In this document: positions 33,420 through 43,984 of the stretch, one piece after another | Layout of the letters: every line of letters starts with the position of its first letter | Position numbering within the stretch: the stretch's first letter is position 1 | Origin: Sinanaerobacter chloroacetimidivorans | GTDB lineage: Bacteria > Bacillota > Clostridia > Peptostreptococcales > Anaerovoracaceae | Length of the DNA: 63,332 nucleotides | Assembly (NCBI RefSeq): GCF_018128545.1 | Contig: NZ_JAGSND010000018.1 | Span: 1-63,332, forward strand | Reading direction: 5' to 3' | Program-made: the position numbers and the translations under genes | Notes under the pieces: generated by a model | Database searches by the model: none | Told to the model about the DNA's origin: nothing | What the model saw: the letters and a program-made list of their open reading frames with translations, nothing else

Positions 33420-33758
33420 ATGAAAGTACCATGCAAGTCAGAGCAAGCTCACTTCCAATATACACTTAGTATTATCGGTGGTAAATGGAAAATGGAAATC
33501 ATGTACCAGTTAGCTTCCTGTACTTTATTACGATTTAATGAACTCAAACGAAATATTCCTAACATTACCTATAAAATGTTAACTGCTCAACTTAAAGAAT
33601 TAGAGAGTGACGGAATTATTATAAGGAAAGAATATCCTCAAATACCTCCAAAGGTTGAATATTTTTTGTCTGAAAAAGGGAACTCATTAATACCTGTGCT
33701 TAATGAGATGTGTAAATGGGGCAATGCAAATTACAACGTAAATTACCGTAATGAATAG
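33420..33758 (+). CDS. HxlR-family transcriptional regulator
   Basis: 112 residues with the typical HxlR pattern: CKSEQAHFQYTLSIIGGKWKMEIMYQLA, RFNELKRNIPNITYKMLTAQLKELESDGII and the C-terminal EKGNSLIPVLNEMCKWG. Cys4 near the N-terminus could act as a redox or electrophile sensor, as in other HxlR proteins. AAAGGAGAG precedes the ATG. Divergent from the LUD gene with an inverted repeat between them. Confidence 0.9.
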   Translation: MKVPCKSEQAHFQYTLSIIGGKWKMEIMYQLASCTLLRFNELKRNIPNITYKMLTAQLKELESDGIIIRKEYPQIPPKVEYFLSEKGNSLIPVLNEMCKWGNANYNVNYRNE

Positions 33759-33788
33759 GAATATCTCCATAATGTCTTGTAATAGCGG

Positions 33789-34628
33789 TCATCTGCTTCC
33801 TCCAAGGTTGTTCATAATTTCATGATAACGCATGGTTGCCAACGAACTTGGTTTCCCTTTTTTGCAGAAAGAAAACCCTGCCAGTTTTGGAACAACACGC
33901 TCAACAACAATCTGCCCATCGACTAATTTGGACTGCAGTGCTTCCAAAGCTTCCAAAAATCGTTTATCCCTCTTTGCCCGGTTATAAAACGACAAAACGT
34001 AGACGTAAACAAAAAGGTTGTAATTACGGAAGGGATATTCGACCTGCATAAATAATGTGCCGATTCCATAGTGGCACGGGCCGATAGGTTTCTTAATCGT
34101 CCAATGCTCCAGCAAAAAATCCACAGCCTTGTCAAGCGCCGGTTCGTTGTTGAGATAATTGCTGAAGCGGAACGCATTCAGGGCGGTAAGTGTCGGAAGG
34201 GGATTTGAAAACTCTGTTTCCGGACCCCGGCCAAAACTGAACTTGCTGCAGCGCCAGCCTCCATCGGTATGCTGGATATCCAAAAGATGCTCAAAGGTTT
34301 TTTGCAGCCTGACGTCGTAGGCATATCCCATGCGGCACAGTACCTCGGCGGCGTGGACGGTATGGCATGGGTAAATGGCACCTTGTGGGGATAGCTTGAA
34401 ACGTCCATCTTCCCGCCAGGTACCCAAAATCAATTCGGCAGCTTCCTGAAGCAATGGGTCGATAACTTCCATCCCCAATTCTAAGAGGTAAAGAACACTC
34501 TCCAACGCAGAGAACGGGGCCCCTTTCAGCAGGCGTTTGTCAGGAGTCGTCCAAAGATCGGCACCGCCATCATATCTATGCGATAATATTGCTTCCACAT
34601 CTGATGAATACTGCGCATCTACAGCCAT
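33789..34628 (-). CDS. Prenyltransferase/squalene-cyclase-fold protein
   Basis: 279 residues. Alpha-alpha toroid repeats are suggested by LLQEAAELILGTWREDGRFKL, TFEHLLDIQHTDGGWRCSKFSFGRG and ALDKAVDFLLEHW. The second resembles the QW motif of terpene cyclases. The DxDD acid of squalene-hopene cyclases is not visible and the protein is less than half the length of those enzymes, so enzyme activity is uncertain. It starts 169 bases from the divergent AhpD-like gene. Confidence 0.65.
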   Translation of the reverse strand: MAVDAQYSSDVEAILSHRYDGGADLWTTPDKRLLKGAPFSALESVLYLLELGMEVIDPLLQEAAELILGTWREDGRFKLSPQGAIYPCHTVHAAEVLCRMGYAYDVRLQKTFEHLLDIQHTDGGWRCSKFSFGRGPETEFSNPLPTLTALNAFRFSNYLNNEPALDKAVDFLLEHWTIKKPIGPCHYGIGTLFMQVEYPFRNYNLFVYVYVLSFYNRAKRDKRFLEALEALQSKLVDGQIVVERVVPKLAGFSFCKKGKPSSLATMRYHEIMNNLGGSR

Positions 34629-34715
34629 TATTTTGCACCCCCATCTTATATATTTATGTTTTAGTTGATTTTACCATAAATAAGTTTAGAAACACAGTGG
34701 CAACAAATTCTTTTA

Positions 34716-34754
34716 TTGACAAATAAAAATTAGTTGCTATACTAATAATTAGCA
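34716..34754 (+). promoter_or_regulatory. Promoter and inverted repeat before AhpD-like gene
   Basis: TTGACA (34716-34721), 16-bp spacer, TATACT (34738-34743). TGCTA (34735-34739) and TAGCA (34750-34754) form an inverted repeat over the -10, a probable repressor site. Confidence 0.5.
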
Positions 34755-34797
34755 TGGTAATTAATTATTTAACAAAGATTATGTGGAGGTAAACAAA

Positions 34798-35151
34798 ATG
34801 GGTAAAAATGTAAGAGAAATGTTGAATTCTTTTGTGGGAGGACTTGAAAATCTGGCACAAACCAATGGAGATATGGTAGGCGCCTTTATGGGGCTGCTGG
34901 GTTCTGCATATGAGCCCAATGCGCTGGATATCAAAACAAAAGAATTAATCAGTGTTGGAATCGGCTGCTACAATCGATGTGAGTACTGTATCGTATATCA
35001 TACATATAAAGCCTTTGAAGCCGGTGCAACGAAAGAAGAAATCCTGGAAGCTGCAATGGTTTCAGTTGCTTTCGGAGGGGGGCCTTCCATGGCGTATTCG
35101 GTAACGCTTTTAAAGGATTGCATTGAAGAATTCGAAAAGGATTTTCAATAG
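34798..35151 (+). CDS. AhpD-like alkylhydroperoxidase (carboxymuconolactone decarboxylase family)
   Basis: 117 residues from the ATG at 34798 (GTGGAGG upstream). It contains the exact AhpD core EX11CX2CX3H: E in TKELI, then C-EY-C-IVY-H. AhpD proteins reduce peroxides or recycle peroxiredoxin, taking electrons from a lipoylated protein reduced by dihydrolipoamide dehydrogenase. The next two genes are exactly a lipoyl-Lpd fusion and a lipoate ligase, which supports that role. Confidence 0.88.
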   Translation: MGKNVREMLNSFVGGLENLAQTNGDMVGAFMGLLGSAYEPNALDIKTKELISVGIGCYNRCEYCIVYHTYKAFEAGATKEEILEAAMVSVAFGGGPSMAYSVTLLKDCIEEFEKDFQ

Positions 35152-35245
35152 CCTCAAATATCGAAGTGGAAGAGAGGAGGCGGAATGCCTCCTCTTTAAG
35201 GGTAAATCACATTTTTAGAGTGAATAACAATTTAAGGTGAATAAG

Positions 35246-36967
35246 ATGACTAAGATGACACAGATCATATTGAATAAATTATCCGGTGAGGATAAAACTG
35301 CAAAGGTCGGTAAGATTTTAATCAAAGCCGGCCAAAAAATTGAGGAAGGGGACGGACTCTTTAATGCAGAATCGGCAAAAGGGAATTTTCTTGTAAAATC
35401 TGAATATGAAGGAACCCTATTGAACATTCTGATTGAAGAAGGCCAGCAAATCAAAATTGGTGCGGCGATCGCGGAGATAGACGGGGAAAAAGTAACGAAA
35501 AAGCCGGCACAAATGAATAAGACCCAGGCAAATAAAGGATATAGCTTTGGATTGGCAAAACCAAAGAAAGAGGATATTTCCTGCGATATCGCTGTTATCG
35601 GAGGAGGTCCCGGAGGGTACGTTTCGGCGATTCGAGCCGCTCAGCTGGGCGGAAACGTCGTGCTGATCGAAAAGAATAAGCTTGGCGGTACCTGTTTGAA
35701 TACGGGGTGCATTCCTACAAAAAGCTTCGTGAAAAGTGCACATCTTTATGATGAAATACAAAGAAGTACAGAGTTCGGTATTAAAGTCAATCAGGCAGAC
35801 GTTGATCTTAAACAGATTGTCAGCAGAAAAAATGAAGTAGTTTCCAATTTAACCAATGGAATACGATCCCTCTTGGATTACTGGAAAGTTCGAGTAATCG
35901 AAGGGGAAGCGGAAGTCACAAAGGATATGATATCCGTGAAAAACAATAAAATCGAAGCTGCCATTCAGGCCAGAAACATCATCATAGCCACAGGCTCCTC
36001 ACCGGCAAAATTGAATATTCCGGGGGCAGAGCTGCCGGTTGTTTTAACGAATGAGGAAATCCTGAATCTGGCCAGGGTACCGGAATCTCTCACCGTGGTG
36101 GGCGGAGGAGTGATTGGTATGGAGTTTGCCTTTATATTCAGTTCCTTTGGATGCAAGGTAACGGTAATTGAGTATCTGGACGATATCTTGTTCAACTTTG
36201 ACGGAGATATCATTGAGGTTATCAAGGAAGAGTGCGGCCAGCGCGGTATCCGTTTATATACCAAAGCAAAGGTAGAGGAAATAGATATGGAAGAGGGCGG
36301 CCAGGCCATCACCGCTTTTACACAAGAAGGGGAAAGACACTATGTGGTCGGGGAGGCCGTTTTGATGTCTGTCGGCAGAAAGCCGAATCTATCCTCTATC
36401 GACTTGGCGGAATTAGGTGTCGATCTGAATGCGAAGCAAAACGGGATTGATGTGGATGAACATATGGCTACCTCCAATCCGGCGATTTACGCAATCGGAG
36501 ACATCACCAATAAAATACAGCTCGCTCACGTTGCCAGCCACCAGGGCATTATTGCAGCAGAAAACTGCATGGGACGCAAAAGCGTTATGGATTATACCGC
36601 TATCCCAAGCGCAGTATTTTTATCACCGGAAATTGGTGTAGTCGGTCTTTGTGAAAAGGAAGCCAAAAGAGCCGGGATTCCATATAAAATCAGCAAATTT
36701 CCGTTTGCTGCAAACGGGAAAGCATTAAGTCAGGGAGAGCCAAAAGGGTTTGTAAAAATTCTGTACCGGGAAGAAACGCACCAGATACTGGGCGCTGCAG
36801 TGATAGGGCCCGGAGCAACGGATTTGATTTCGAATTTTACGTATTTTATCCAAAGCAAAATGGACTATAGAACGCTGCATCACACCGTTTTTGCACATCC
36901 AACGACAGCAGAGTCTGTGCATGAAGCAATACTGGGTATCACTGGGGAGGCAATTCACTTTGTATAA
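35246..36967 (+). CDS. lpdA: Dihydrolipoamide dehydrogenase with N-terminal lipoyl domain
   Basis: 573 residues from the ATG at 35246 (AAGGTG upstream; a GTG at 35237 is the alternative). Residues 1-80 form a biotinyl/lipoyl domain with K45 in AESAKGN at the modification site. After a basic linker, the FAD/NAD disulfide reductase core starts with VIGGGPGGYVSAI. The redox pair is C149/C154 in GGTCLNTGC, and the C-terminal active base lies in AHPTTAESVHE. It oxidises dihydrolipoamide with NAD. No E1/E2 genes are adjacent, so it may serve its own lipoyl arm and the AhpD-like protein. Confidence 0.92.
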   Translation: MTKMTQIILNKLSGEDKTAKVGKILIKAGQKIEEGDGLFNAESAKGNFLVKSEYEGTLLNILIEEGQQIKIGAAIAEIDGEKVTKKPAQMNKTQANKGYSFGLAKPKKEDISCDIAVIGGGPGGYVSAIRAAQLGGNVVLIEKNKLGGTCLNTGCIPTKSFVKSAHLYDEIQRSTEFGIKVNQADVDLKQIVSRKNEVVSNLTNGIRSLLDYWKVRVIEGEAEVTKDMISVKNNKIEAAIQARNIIIATGSSPAKLNIPGAELPVVLTNEEILNLARVPESLTVVGGGVIGMEFAFIFSSFGCKVTVIEYLDDILFNFDGDIIEVIKEECGQRGIRLYTKAKVEEIDMEEGGQAITAFTQEGERHYVVGEAVLMSVGRKPNLSSIDLAELGVDLNAKQNGIDVDEHMATSNPAIYAIGDITNKIQLAHVASHQGIIAAENCMGRKSVMDYTAIPSAVFLSPEIGVVGLCEKEAKRAGIPYKISKFPFAANGKALSQGEPKGFVKILYREETHQILGAAVIGPGATDLISNFTYFIQSKMDYRTLHHTVFAHPTTAESVHEAILGITGEAIHFV

Positions 36968-37931
36968 AGTATATCTTTCACGCAGCTGCAATCCTTGTTT
37001 TAACTTAGCTCTTGAAGAGTATCTGGTTCGTCATGCGGGTCCCAGCGATCAGATCCTCTTTTTATGGCAAAATCAAAATACGGTAGTGATCGGAAGAAAT
37101 CAGAACCCATGGAAGGAATGCGACCTTGAAGCGCTTGACCGTCAAAAGGGGAGGCTGATCAGACGGCTGTCCGGAGGCGGGGCCGTTTATCATGATTTGG
37201 GGAATCTGAATTTTACGTTTATATCAGCTTTTACAGAGGAAAAAATAAAAGAAAACATCGGTCTGATTATTAAAGCGCTGGATTGCAATGGAATAGAAGC
37301 TGTTTTCAGCGGTAAAAACGATATCTTAGCACAAGGGTATAAAGTATCGGGAAATGCTTTCTTTGTGGAAGATGAGATCCTTTGTCATCATGGGACCTTA
37401 CTGGTGGATTCGGATTTAAAGAGGTTGGGACAGATTCTGACCGTTTCACAAAAGAAGCTGCAGTCTAAAGGCATTGATTCTGTAAAATCCAGAGTCATTA
37501 ATATGAAAGAATTGAATCGGGAGCTCTCTATCGAGGGCTTAAGGACAGATCTAACCGATATGTTTTTGCCTCAGGGGCCTGACTCGTTCATTTATTGGAT
37601 GGACGAAGAGGAAATCGGAGATCACCATGTTTGTCTGGAGGCTGTACATGAGCTGAAGAAAAAGTACGAAAGCTGGGAGTGGAATTTTGGAGAATCGCCA
37701 GAGTTTAATCTGCAGCTTTCTCACCGCTTCCCCTGGGGCGAAACGGATCTTTACATGCTGGTAAAAGATGGCAAAATCTTCAAAATTAAGGTGTTCACAG
37801 ATGCTTTGGATATCAATTTGCCGGAAAAGCTGGAAGCAAAATTGCTGGACCTAAAATTTGATGAGAAAAGGTTAATTGAGCTGATTGCTATAATTGGCAG
37901 CTCAAGATTTGCGACTTCTGAGAAGCCATGA
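36960..37931 (+). CDS. lplA: Lipoate-protein ligase A
   Basis: 323 residues from a TTG at 36960, overlapping the lpd stop by 8 bases; GGGGAGG is 9 bases upstream. LplA activates lipoate with ATP and attaches it to lipoyl domains. Landmarks are RRLSGGGAVYHDLGNLNFTF, KNDILAQGYKVSGNAFF (catalytic Lys) and HHGTLLVDSDL, plus the accessory C-terminal domain from about 245. Coupling to the lipoyl-Lpd gene suggests that protein is its substrate. The longer frame from 36891 is embedded in lpd and is not used. Confidence 0.92.
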   Translation: MYKVYLSRSCNPCFNLALEEYLVRHAGPSDQILFLWQNQNTVVIGRNQNPWKECDLEALDRQKGRLIRRLSGGGAVYHDLGNLNFTFISAFTEEKIKENIGLIIKALDCNGIEAVFSGKNDILAQGYKVSGNAFFVEDEILCHHGTLLVDSDLKRLGQILTVSQKKLQSKGIDSVKSRVINMKELNRELSIEGLRTDLTDMFLPQGPDSFIYWMDEEEIGDHHVCLEAVHELKKKYESWEWNFGESPEFNLQLSHRFPWGETDLYMLVKDGKIFKIKVFTDALDINLPEKLEAKLLDLKFDEKRLIELIAIIGSSRFATSEKP

Positions 37932-38002
37932 CTTCTGAAGTGTGCTGATGACTTATGAAAAGAGCCGGAAAGTTAGGCGCCCTTGTCTGAAGGATAAAAA
38001 AG

Positions 38003-38024
38003 ACCGCACGGGTCCGTGCGGTCA
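38003..38024. terminator. Terminator for collagen-like gene (bidirectional)
   Basis: GACCGCACGG / CCGTGCGGTC, a 10-bp perfect stem. Read on the minus strand it is followed by TTTTTTATCC, terminating the collagen-like gene; it also separates lplA on the plus strand. Confidence 0.8.
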
Positions 38025-38031
38025 TATAAAA

Positions 38032-39618
<1,587 letters not shown>

Positions 39619-39913
39619 AGTTAATTCCTCTTTCATTAGATTTCTTACTTATTCTTAGATCTCTCATTCTTTCAGAATTCTTATAATATACATAGGGGAT
39701 ATGTTTAGTCAGCTTCCTAGAAGTATAAAATCCCTCTAACATCTTATGATACAGGTACACATCTTGTTAAACTCATAGACATGAAATTAAATTTTTATGA
39801 TTATATGATAAAAAAATAGATAGTGAATATTAGTTCATTTTTTTGTGGGTATAATGAAAGAATAAAAGTATGAGAGCATGAATGAAATAAAGTCAATCAA
39901 TGGAGGTCGTAAG
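39619..39913. other. Intergenic region, collagen-like gene / nfo
   Basis: AT-rich gap of 295 bases between divergent genes. A TATAAT at 39850-39855 could be the nfo -10, but no good -35 is seen. The minus-strand promoter of the collagen-like gene is not identified and may use a sporulation sigma factor. Confidence 0.5.
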
Positions 39914-40747
39914 ATGTTAAATATAGGGTGTCATTTATCTACTTCAAAAGGATTTCGTCATATGGGAAGAGAAGCACTGGAAATCGGAGCCAATACCTTT
40001 CAGTTTTTTACGAGAAATCCAAGAGGCAGCAAAGCCAAAAAAATTGAGCAGGGGGACGTGGCAGGGCTGATTCGGATTTGCGAAGAACATGAATTTGCAC
40101 CATTGCTTGGACATGCACCATATACCTTAAATCCCTGTTCTACAGGTGAGAGGACAAAAGAGTTTGCATTGGAAGTTATGATAGACGATTTGGAGAGGAT
40201 GGAGCATCTGCCGAATAACCTCTATAATTTTCATCCTGGAAGTCATGGGGGGCAAGGAATCGAAAATGGCATTGAACTCATTGCAGCCATCCTGAACAAA
40301 ATTATAAAGAAAGACCAAACCACTACGGTTTTATTGGAAACCATGTCCGGAAAAGGTACGGAAATAGGGGGAACCTTTGAAGAATTGCGGGAGATCATTG
40401 ATAAGGTCGAGAGGAATGACAAAATAGGTGTCTGCCTGGACACCTGTCATGTGTATGATGCCGGATATGATCTTGTAAACGATCTGGACGGCGTGCTGGA
40501 AGAATTTGATCGGGTTGTCGGATTGGAACGCCTTCGGGCCATTCATTTAAATGACAGTAAAAACCCTTTCTCAAGCCATAAAGACCGGCATGAAAAAATC
40601 GGGGAGGGCACTCTTGGCATCAAAACCTTCCATCATATTATCAATCACCCGAAGCTGAGGCAGCTTCCGTTTTACCTGGAAACCCCAAATGAATTGCCGG
40701 GTTATGCAAAGGAGATTGAAATATTGAAGGATCTGTATGAGGAATAG
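39914..40747 (+). CDS. nfo: Endonuclease IV (AP endonuclease)
   Basis: 277 residues from the ATG at 39914 (ATGGAGG upstream). Base-excision repair enzyme cutting at abasic sites, TIM barrel with three zinc ions. Landmarks are [71 protein letters not shown] and [25 protein letters not shown]. It is convergent with an AlkD-like glycosylase gene, another alkylation/base repair function. Confidence 0.96.
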   Translation: MLNIGCHLSTSKGFRHMGREALEIGANTFQFFTRNPRGSKAKKIEQGDVAGLIRICEEHEFAPLLGHAPYTLNPCSTGERTKEFALEVMIDDLERMEHLPNNLYNFHPGSHGGQGIENGIELIAAILNKIIKKDQTTTVLLETMSGKGTEIGGTFEELREIIDKVERNDKIGVCLDTCHVYDAGYDLVNDLDGVLEEFDRVVGLERLRAIHLNDSKNPFSSHKDRHEKIGEGTLGIKTFHHIINHPKLRQLPFYLETPNELPGYAKEIEILKDLYEE

Positions 40748-40764
40748 ACAATGAGAAAGAGAGG

Positions 40765-41445
40765 CTATCGCTTCAGACTGCGTATCCATCCTTTCGTCTG
40801 CTGATCGATTCGAAGAGATTCGGTGATTTTTTGCAGGGCTTTGTTATGAGTAAAATCATCCAGTTGATTTGTTTTCAGCCACGGTGTGGTTTTTTCCGGA
40901 AATTTGATGTAACAGATGGAGAGGGCCCAGGCTACGGCCATTTTCACATAATAGCCCTGGTGTTTCACCTGATTGAGGAGAGAAAGCACATGATCTATGT
41001 GATTCGATTCTATATAAAAGCTCAGAAGCATAACCACTGCAAACCGGACTTCAAATTCTTCCTCAGAGGAAAGATACGGCTCGATAAAGGCCAGCATCTC
41101 GGGCATATGCTTGTTTGTAAACTTCAAGCTGTTGCAGAAGCTGTCACAGACAGCCCAATTGTTAATTTTGGGAACAAAATCTGCAATATCATTTAATTTC
41201 TCCTCCAAGCTGCACTTTGAAAGGCCTATCACAAGGCCTTTCAGAAGGACTTCTTCATAGTAATCCTCTGGTGCTTCCTTTAAATAGCTTCGCCAGTCAT
41301 TTTTCGCCAGTTCCTTCGCCAGCTTTCTGAGAGTAGGCATCCTGACGCCCAAAATGTTCTCTATTCCGGGCACTAAGTTCATGTGAAAGTTTCTGTACCC
41401 TTGCTCTGACTCCGTATGCAATCGATCTCGTAATTCCTGATACAT
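40765..41445 (-). CDS. AlkD-like DNA alkylation repair protein
   Basis: 226 residues, HEAT-repeat DNA glycosylase family (DNA alkylation repair enzyme). Typical stretches are GIENILGVRMPTLRKLAKELAK, DWRSYLKEAPEDYYEEVLLKGLVIG, NNWAVCDSFCNSLK and the C-terminal TPWLKTNQLDDFTHNKALQKITESLR. It removes N3/N7-alkyl purines by backbone contacts. Convergent with nfo, which would process the resulting abasic sites. Confidence 0.9.
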   Translation of the reverse strand: MYQELRDRLHTESEQGYRNFHMNLVPGIENILGVRMPTLRKLAKELAKNDWRSYLKEAPEDYYEEVLLKGLVIGLSKCSLEEKLNDIADFVPKINNWAVCDSFCNSLKFTNKHMPEMLAFIEPYLSSEEEFEVRFAVVMLLSFYIESNHIDHVLSLLNQVKHQGYYVKMAVAWALSICYIKFPEKTTPWLKTNQLDDFTHNKALQKITESLRIDQQTKGWIRSLKR

Positions 41446-41548
41446 AGCTGTTCTCCTGTCTTTTCAAATAAGGAAGTTTTTCTTTTATAAGCAGTATAAC
41501 ATTTTTAAGAAGCCCAGAGTGGAAAAATCAAAATTTAACAATTTGCCA

Positions 41549-41577
41549 TTGACAATCATATTCTACAAATGTAAAAT
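41549..41577 (+). promoter_or_regulatory. blaI operon promoter
   Basis: TTGACA (41549-41554), 17-bp spacer, TAAAAT (41572-41577). A near-consensus sigma-A promoter. Confidence 0.75.
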
Positions 41578-41599
41578 ATGATTAAATTTTACATTTGTA
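41564..41599 (+). promoter_or_regulatory. BlaI/MecI-type operator
   Basis: TACAAATGTAAAAT and its exact reverse complement ATTTTACATTTGTA, separated by 8 bases, cover the -10 and transcription start. The TACAnnTGTA core is that of BlaI/MecI boxes. Confidence 0.8.
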
Positions 41600-41626
41600 A
41601 AATAAAAAGTGAAAGGGCATTGAAAA

Positions 41627-42028
41627 ATGAGTAAAATCATAAAGAGATTACCGGACAGTGAACTGGAAATTATGATGATTATATGGGAAGCAGGGGAACC
41701 CGTATCCTCTTCCTATCTTATGGAGCGGCTGGCAGGTGAAAAGAAGTGGGTGGCAACCACCGTTCTGAACTTTTTATCCAGGTTGGTGGAAAGAGGATTC
41801 CTGAGCGTAGAAAAGCAGGGAAGGTTCAACATTTACGAGCCTCTGGTAGCAGAGAAGGATTATCTTGAGATGGAAAGCAGATCCTTCCTGGAAAGACTTC
41901 ATAAAAGCTCGCTGAAAAGTTTTGTTGCAGCTCTTTATGAAGGACGTTCCATCAGTAGTCAGGATATGGAAGAGCTCAGGAGCTATATGGAACAATTGAA
42001 TCATGAGAAGAAACCAGGGGAGGAATAG
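41627..42028 (+). CDS. blaI: BlaI/MecI-family repressor
   Basis: 133 residues. The winged HTH is seen in LPDSELEIMMIIWEAGEPVSSSYLMERLAGEKKWVATTVLNFLSRLVERGFL, and a C-terminal dimer helix contains the usual cleavage-region pattern. It should repress its own operon by binding the operator at 41564-41599 and be inactivated through the M56 protease encoded 2 bases downstream. Confidence 0.93.
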   Translation: MSKIIKRLPDSELEIMMIIWEAGEPVSSSYLMERLAGEKKWVATTVLNFLSRLVERGFLSVEKQGRFNIYEPLVAEKDYLEMESRSFLERLHKSSLKSFVAALYEGRSISSQDMEELRSYMEQLNHEKKPGEE

Positions 42029-42030
42029 AA

Positions 42031-43971
42031 ATGGAGCGAATTTTTTTTATCGTGGCCGGTATTTCTGTTTCTGTTTCTATGATTGTCATTATCCTGATGA
42101 TATTATCACCGGCAGTAAATGAACGGTATACGGCCAAATGGCGTTATGTGATATGGCTGGTGCTTTCGGTTCGTTTGCTGCTTCCTGTTGATTTTGGAAT
42201 CACGGCGCCGCCTCTTGAGATGAAGTTTCCGGATCGGGAAATTGCCTATTCTATAAATCAAGTACAAAACCGGGAGCCTCAAGTTCTTTATCATACCCCC
42301 GGAATCTCCCAGGCGGGAACAGAAGCGGAAGGTCCCCAATCTAAAAATGAGGATCCGTTGTCAGCAAACGATAATGGAACCCTTTCGACGGGAGAAAACG
42401 TCAACCAATCGATGGGAAAAAACGTCAACCGAAAGATAACTGTCAGTAATATTATGTCAACTATATATTTGATCGGTATTTTATCCTTTTTGCTATGGAG
42501 GCTGGGGATGTACTGGTCCTTTCGGCATTCTGCAAAACGATGGTACCGTAAGACAGCCGATGAACAAATCCTTCATACCTTTGAAGAACTGAAAAAAAGT
42601 ATGGAAATTCAAAAATCCATTCACATATTGATTTGCAGGAAAATTTCCAGTCCTATGATCGTAGGGCTCAGGAAACCAGTACTGCTTTTGCCTCATGAGG
42701 AGTATGAAAAAGCAGATCTGGAAGTTATCATCAGACATGAATTGATTCATTTCAGAAAGAATGATCTCTGGTTTAAGATGGTTTTGCTTTGCGTCAATGC
42801 TGTTCACTGGTTTAATCCCGTGATCTATCTCATGACGAAAGCTGCAAACAGGGATATCGAAATATCCTGTGATGAAGAGGCCTTGAAAGATGCGGACGAT
42901 GACATGAGAAAACGCTACAGCGAGAGAATTCTGGAGCTGATGCAGATGGATGATTACCATGGGCCTTTGGTTTCAACCAACTTTCATGGTGGGAAAGAAA
43001 TGATGAAAATGCGCATCCATCATATCTTTGACAAAAAGAAAAAGAAAAAGGGGATTCTTTCTCTGTCGACGGTGTTAATTCTTACATTGATTTTTTCGGC
43101 CTGCCGATTTGAGATCGTTCAGGGTATCTGGAAGATGCCTTTGCTGAGCCGGAGTACGGATGCTTATGAAGCAGACGAGTCCGGAAACCGAAAGTTACAA
43201 ATGGAAGATTTCTCAATAACCGTTCCGATGGATTTGGATGGGGACGGAAAGGAGGAACGAAGCTTTTCTTTGTTGGTTTCGGAGGAAGGTAGAAATGCCA
43301 GGCTCAGGTATGAGGAACAGCATGTAAGAACGAATGAGAAGCAAGTACTGAAAGATGCAGAGCCCGGTGTTGATTACGGACTTCAGATTATAAATCTGGA
43401 GGGAACGGATTCGGTTTCCCTTCTGGTATCCGTCGATTACCGGGGAATGCCCTTTGGTGCCGGGTACTGGGAGCTTTATACTTGGCAAAACAATTATTTC
43501 CAGCAGATAGATCTATCCCCCCTGGAGAATAGCACTAAAATTGAAATCATAGATCCGCAGGATATACAAAATAGAAATGATACGACTTTGCAAAACCGTA
43601 CCTTCACCTATCTCTACGATCAGGAGCAATATCCGAAAGATTACCCTGTGGCGGCTATAGGCTTTCAAAAGTTTCCTGATGGAGAGAAAGAGGAATCTGA
43701 AGAGTATATTTTAGCCCCTTTAACATCCTATGACGTGGAAGGCTATCAGACCTGGGGGCAGGAAGCCATCAATAAAACTCTAACCAGAATCACTTTTCTG
43801 GAAGGAGACGATGAAGAGCTTCAACATTCCTTTACCGTAAATCCGGAACTGGGAGTGTTAAAAACGGAAGAATTCGTATATGTTACGCTTCCTGATATTA
43901 CGGCAACCATCATAAGCTATTATCAGTACGAAAATGGAAAATGGACGAAAGTAGAATGCATGGTTCAGTAA
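42031..43971 (+). CDS. BlaR1/MecR1-type M56 metallopeptidase sensor
   Basis: 646 residues. Transmembrane helices at about 3-25, 32-50, 135-155 and 345-362 surround a cytoplasmic zinc-peptidase domain with the HELIH motif near 237 and an E/D zinc-ligand region (ISCDEEALKD). The extracellular C-terminal about 285 residues are not a penicillin-binding domain: no SxxK/SxN/KTG set is seen. Instead there is a DLDGDGKEE motif near 397 and beta-rich sequence. The signal is therefore probably not a beta-lactam. It would cleave or trigger cleavage of the BlaI protein. Confidence 0.86.
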   Translation: MERIFFIVAGISVSVSMIVIILMILSPAVNERYTAKWRYVIWLVLSVRLLLPVDFGITAPPLEMKFPDREIAYSINQVQNREPQVLYHTPGISQAGTEAEGPQSKNEDPLSANDNGTLSTGENVNQSMGKNVNRKITVSNIMSTIYLIGILSFLLWRLGMYWSFRHSAKRWYRKTADEQILHTFEELKKSMEIQKSIHILICRKISSPMIVGLRKPVLLLPHEEYEKADLEVIIRHELIHFRKNDLWFKMVLLCVNAVHWFNPVIYLMTKAANRDIEISCDEEALKDADDDMRKRYSERILELMQMDDYHGPLVSTNFHGGKEMMKMRIHHIFDKKKKKKGILSLSTVLILTLIFSACRFEIVQGIWKMPLLSRSTDAYEADESGNRKLQMEDFSITVPMDLDGDGKEERSFSLLVSEEGRNARLRYEEQHVRTNEKQVLKDAEPGVDYGLQIINLEGTDSVSLLVSVDYRGMPFGAGYWELYTWQNNYFQQIDLSPLENSTKIEIIDPQDIQNRNDTTLQNRTFTYLYDQEQYPKDYPVAAIGFQKFPDGEKEESEEYILAPLTSYDVEGYQTWGQEAINKTLTRITFLEGDDEELQHSFTVNPELGVLKTEEFVYVTLPDITATIISYYQYENGKWTKVECMVQ

Positions 43972-43984
43972 GCAGGAGGAAAAC

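Noticed and set aside
34716..34754. Riboswitch upstream of the AhpD-like gene
   Set aside because: The sequence shows only a promoter with a short inverted repeat over the -10, no conserved RNA elements.
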